64,000 nucleotides of DNA from Nocardioides zhouii (lineage in GTDB: Bacteria; Actinomycetota; Actinomycetes; Propionibacteriales; Nocardioidaceae), in NCBI RefSeq assembly GCF_004137345.1, contig NZ_SDWV01000009.1:124001-188000 (forward strand). The letters run 5' to 3'. The position numbers and the translations under genes are program-made. Each line of letters begins with the position of its first letter. Position 1 is the first letter of the stretch. Under the pieces are notes generated by a model, which saw only the letters and a list, made by a program, of their open reading frames with translations, ran no database searches and was not told where the DNA came from. Shown piece by piece: positions 61,760 to 64,000 of this stretch.

Positions 61760-64000
61760 ATGAGCTTTGTCCCGGTCACCGGCCCCGCCAGGTTGCTGGT
61801 GGGGGAGCCGCCCCGGGACGGCTCGATCGAGTTCACCGACGAGCGCCGCACGATCGTGATGCCGATCCGCGGCGCGCTGCCGGTGCTGGGCAAGGTGCGC
61901 GACCAGGCCGACCTCCACCCGTCGGTGGCCCTGCTGGCGGGCGCCGCGCTGATGGGCCTGCAGCTGGTGGCGTCGGGCCGGTTCGCGCCGGACCCGGACG
62001 GATGGCACTGGCAGGTCGCCGGCCTCGATCCGGCCGACGAGCGACGGATCACCGACCTGGCCCGCTCGCGCGCTGCCGACGGCTTCGACGAGGCCACGGC
62101 CGAGCACATGGTCCGCGGGCTGCTCGAGGCCGTCGTCGACACGATGCCGCGCACCACGCCCGGCCGGTCGCGCCACGGGTCGCGCCTGCCGCCCGGTCGC
62201 CCCGTGCCGCGACCGTCCAGCCCCGACGACTTCAGTGACCAGCTCCAGCAGCGCATCGCGCGGATCCGGTCGCGCGGTCGCGACGACCGCCCCCAGTTGG
62301 TGTCCATCTCGTTCCGGATCGAGGCCGACGAGGAGGAGCTGATCGCCGGGGCCGTACGCCTCGTGCTGCAGGTGCACGCGGTCGACAACGCCGGGCACAT
62401 GGCCGACGCGTCCGAGCTGTGGGCCGACGCCGGGCCCGACGCGGCGCACGGGTTCGGCGAGCGCGCCCGCACGCACGCGGCGATCGCGCTGCGCTCGGCC
62501 GCCGACGCGTGGCCGGTGCTCGACCGGCTGCTCGACCTGCGGGTGCCCGACGAGATCGTCCTCGACTCCGACGAGATCCTGTCGCTGCTCGACGGGGGCG
62601 CCGCGGCGCTGACCGAGGCCGGGCACCCCGTGATGTGGCCGAAGTACCTCGACCGCGAGGTGACCCAGCGCGTCGAGCTCGGCCGGCAGCGGGCAAAGGG
62701 CACCCGCGACGAGCCGCTGCAGGACGGCCTCTTCGGACCGCAAGCGCTCTTCGGCTTCGAGTGGCAGCTCTCCCTGCACGGCGAGGAGCTCACCGACGAC
62801 GAGATGGACGAGCTGTCCCGGGCCACCAGCCCGATCATCAAGCTGCGTGACAACTGGGTCGCCGTCGACTCCTCGGTGATCAAGCGCGCGCGCAAGCGGC
62901 TGATCCGGACGATCACCCCGGTGCAGGCGCTCGCGGTCACGCTGACCGGGGTGGTCGACGTCGAGGACGTCCCCTACGAGGCGATCGTCGGCGCCAGCCT
63001 GCTCAAGGTCCGCGACCGGCTCCGGGACGCCGCGACCGCGGAGCCGGTCGCCGTCCCCGCCGGGCTGCAGGCCGAGCTCCGCGACTACCAGCACCGCGGG
63101 CTCGGCTGGCTGGCCGAGCTCACCTCGCTCGGCCTCGGTGCCTGCCTCGCCGACGACATGGGCCTCGGCAAGACGATCACGCTGATCGCGCTGCACCTGC
63201 ACCGCCAGGACCTCGACGGCGCCGGGGGACCGACCCTCGTGGTCTGCCCGGCATCCCTGCTCGGCAACTGGGAGGCCGAGATCCGCCGCTTCGCACCGGG
63301 CGTCGACGTACGCCGTCACCACGGCAGTGCCCGCGACCTCGACGGCGTGACCGGGGGTTTCGTGCTCACGACCTACGGCACGATGCGCAACGACGCCGCG
63401 ATCCTTACGGAGGTGCCGTGGGACCTCGTCGTCGCCGACGAGGCGCAGCACATCAAGAACTCCCGCTCGTCCGCCGCGCGCGCCCTGCGCACCATCCCCA
63501 GCGCCGCGCGGGTCGCGCTCACCGGCACGCCGGTCGAGAACGACCTCACCGAGCTGTGGTCGATCCTCGACTGGGCGATCCCCGGGCTGCTCGGCAGCCG
63601 CAACGCCTTCCGCAAGGTGTGGGCCGCGCCGATCGAGTCGGGGCTCGAGCCCACCAAGGCCCGGCAGTTCGCCGACCTCATCGGCCCGTTCCTGCTGCGG
63701 CGGCGCAAGTCCGACCCGGGGATCGCGCCCGAGCTGCCGGCGAAGACCGAGACCGACCACATCCTCGGGCTGACGCGGGAGCAGGTCGTGCTCTACGAGA
63801 CGCTCGTGCGCGAGTCGATGCGCCGCATCGAGGAGGCCGACGAGGAGACCCGCCGCGGCCTCGTGCTCAAGCTGCTGACCGGCCTCAAGCAGATCTGCAA
63901 CCACCCGGCCCACTACCTGCGCCAGCCCAACCCCAAGCTGCGCGGCCGGTCGGAGAAGCTCGAGCTGCTCGACGAGCTCGTCGGCACGGTGATCGCCGAG
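61760..64000 (+). CDS. SNF2-family DEAD/DEAH-box helicase (3' end outside window)
   Basis: At least 747 residues from the ATG at 61760, preceded by GGAGG (61749-61753). A bacterial SNF2 N-terminal region of about 430 residues comes before the helicase core. Core motifs: LADDMGLGKTITLIA (Walker A), VADEAQHIKN (Walker B), LTGTPVENDLTELWSI (motif III), LLRRRKSDPG. Motifs V and VI would be beyond the edge. SNF2-type proteins translocate on double-stranded DNA; in actinobacteria this gene is commonly paired with a SWIM-zinc-finger gene, which would lie outside. Role in repair or RNA polymerase recycling (as for RapA) is unclear. Confidence 0.93.
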   Translation, partial: MSFVPVTGPARLLVGEPPRDGSIEFTDERRTIVMPIRGALPVLGKVRDQADLHPSVALLAGAALMGLQLVASGRFAPDPDGWHWQVAGLDPADERRITDLARSRAADGFDEATAEHMVRGLLEAVVDTMPRTTPGRSRHGSRLPPGRPVPRPSSPDDFSDQLQQRIARIRSRGRDDRPQLVSISFRIEADEEELIAGAVRLVLQVHAVDNAGHMADASELWADAGPDAAHGFGERARTHAAIALRSAADAWPVLDRLLDLRVPDEIVLDSDEILSLLDGGAAALTEAGHPVMWPKYLDREVTQRVELGRQRAKGTRDEPLQDGLFGPQALFGFEWQLSLHGEELTDDEMDELSRATSPIIKLRDNWVAVDSSVIKRARKRLIRTITPVQALAVTLTGVVDVEDVPYEAIVGASLLKVRDRLRDAATAEPVAVPAGLQAELRDYQHRGLGWLAELTSLGLGACLADDMGLGKTITLIALHLHRQDLDGAGGPTLVVCPASLLGNWEAEIRRFAPGVDVRRHHGSARDLDGVTGGFVLTTYGTMRNDAAILTEVPWDLVVADEAQHIKNSRSSAARALRTIPSAARVALTGTPVENDLTELWSILDWAIPGLLGSRNAFRKVWAAPIESGLEPTKARQFADLIGPFLLRRRKSDPGIAPELPAKTETDHILGLTREQVVLYETLVRESMRRIEEADEETRRGLVLKLLTGLKQICNHPAHYLRQPNPKLRGRSEKLELLDELVGTVIAE

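Noticed and set aside
61631-63913. A 760-codon minus-strand open frame opposite the SNF2 gene
   Set aside because: Antisense to a gene with complete helicase motifs; composition is that of a shadow frame.

Overview
This is a 64 kb stretch of a very GC-rich actinobacterial chromosome. I place it in or near Nocardioidaceae (Nocardioides-like). The reasons are the strong G/C third-position bias, frequent GTG starts with 1-8 bp gene overlaps, AlkB fused to rubredoxin, a polyphosphate glucokinase, and above all the conserved origin-proximal block ppiA - rhomboid - crgA - DUF881 - pknB - pknA - pbpA - rodA - pstP - fhaB - fhaA - tRNA-Leu. Taxonomy is inferred from gene content only. No prophage, insertion sequence or CRISPR array was seen.

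Region 1 (1-13.4 kb) is the cell-wall and division block. Minus-strand genes from fhaA to pknB form one tightly overlapping operon. It encodes two FHA proteins, the PP2C phosphatase, a SEDS glycosyltransferase, a class B PBP and two Ser/Thr kinases, that is, phosphorylation control of septal and polar peptidoglycan synthesis. The crgA product looks like an internally duplicated CrgA. Between the rhomboid gene and crgA lie a cluster of DnaA-box-like 9-mers and two long related palindromes. A tRNA-Leu(CAG) and a LysM protein close the block.

Region 2 (13.5-28.5 kb) looks catabolic. It holds an S9 peptidase, a fluoroacetate-dehalogenase-type hydrolase, an M20 peptidase and a TetR regulator divergent from a complete five-gene peptide-type ABC importer plus a tartrate/malate dehydrogenase. 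A PASTA membrane protein, a nitroreductase, a glutathione peroxidase and a secreted beta-helix protein follow.

Region 3 (28.5-41.8 kb) holds a glutathionylspermidine-synthase-like / DUF350 / lipoprotein / acetyltransferase operon, an ACT-domain malic enzyme, a divergent MarR-MMPL pair, ppgK, alkB-rubredoxin with its TetR regulator, an MFS exporter, an M15 carboxypeptidase lipoprotein and a quinone oxidoreductase.

Region 4 (41.8-54.9 kb) is the most accessory part. It contains two tandem secreted paralogues, an M13 peptidase, a putative PD-(D/E)XK protein gene bracketed by two nearly identical 58-bp hairpins, a collagen-like protein, an orphan ComB phosphatase, a frameshifted SGNH lipase, a membrane protein/ECF sigma pair, two small membrane proteins and a YbaB/EspC/helical-protein trio resembling type VII secretion substrates.

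Region 5 (55-64 kb) has a RecQ helicase fused to a phosphoribosyltransferase-like domain, an ECF42-type sigma factor with its DGPF partner, an MFS exporter, an M19 dipeptidase and the start of a SNF2-family helicase cut by the window edge.

The most unusual signals are the twin hairpins around the nuclease-like gene, the DnaA-box cluster with adjacent twin palindromes, the duplicated CrgA, the YbaB/EspC trio and the RecQ-PRTase fusion.
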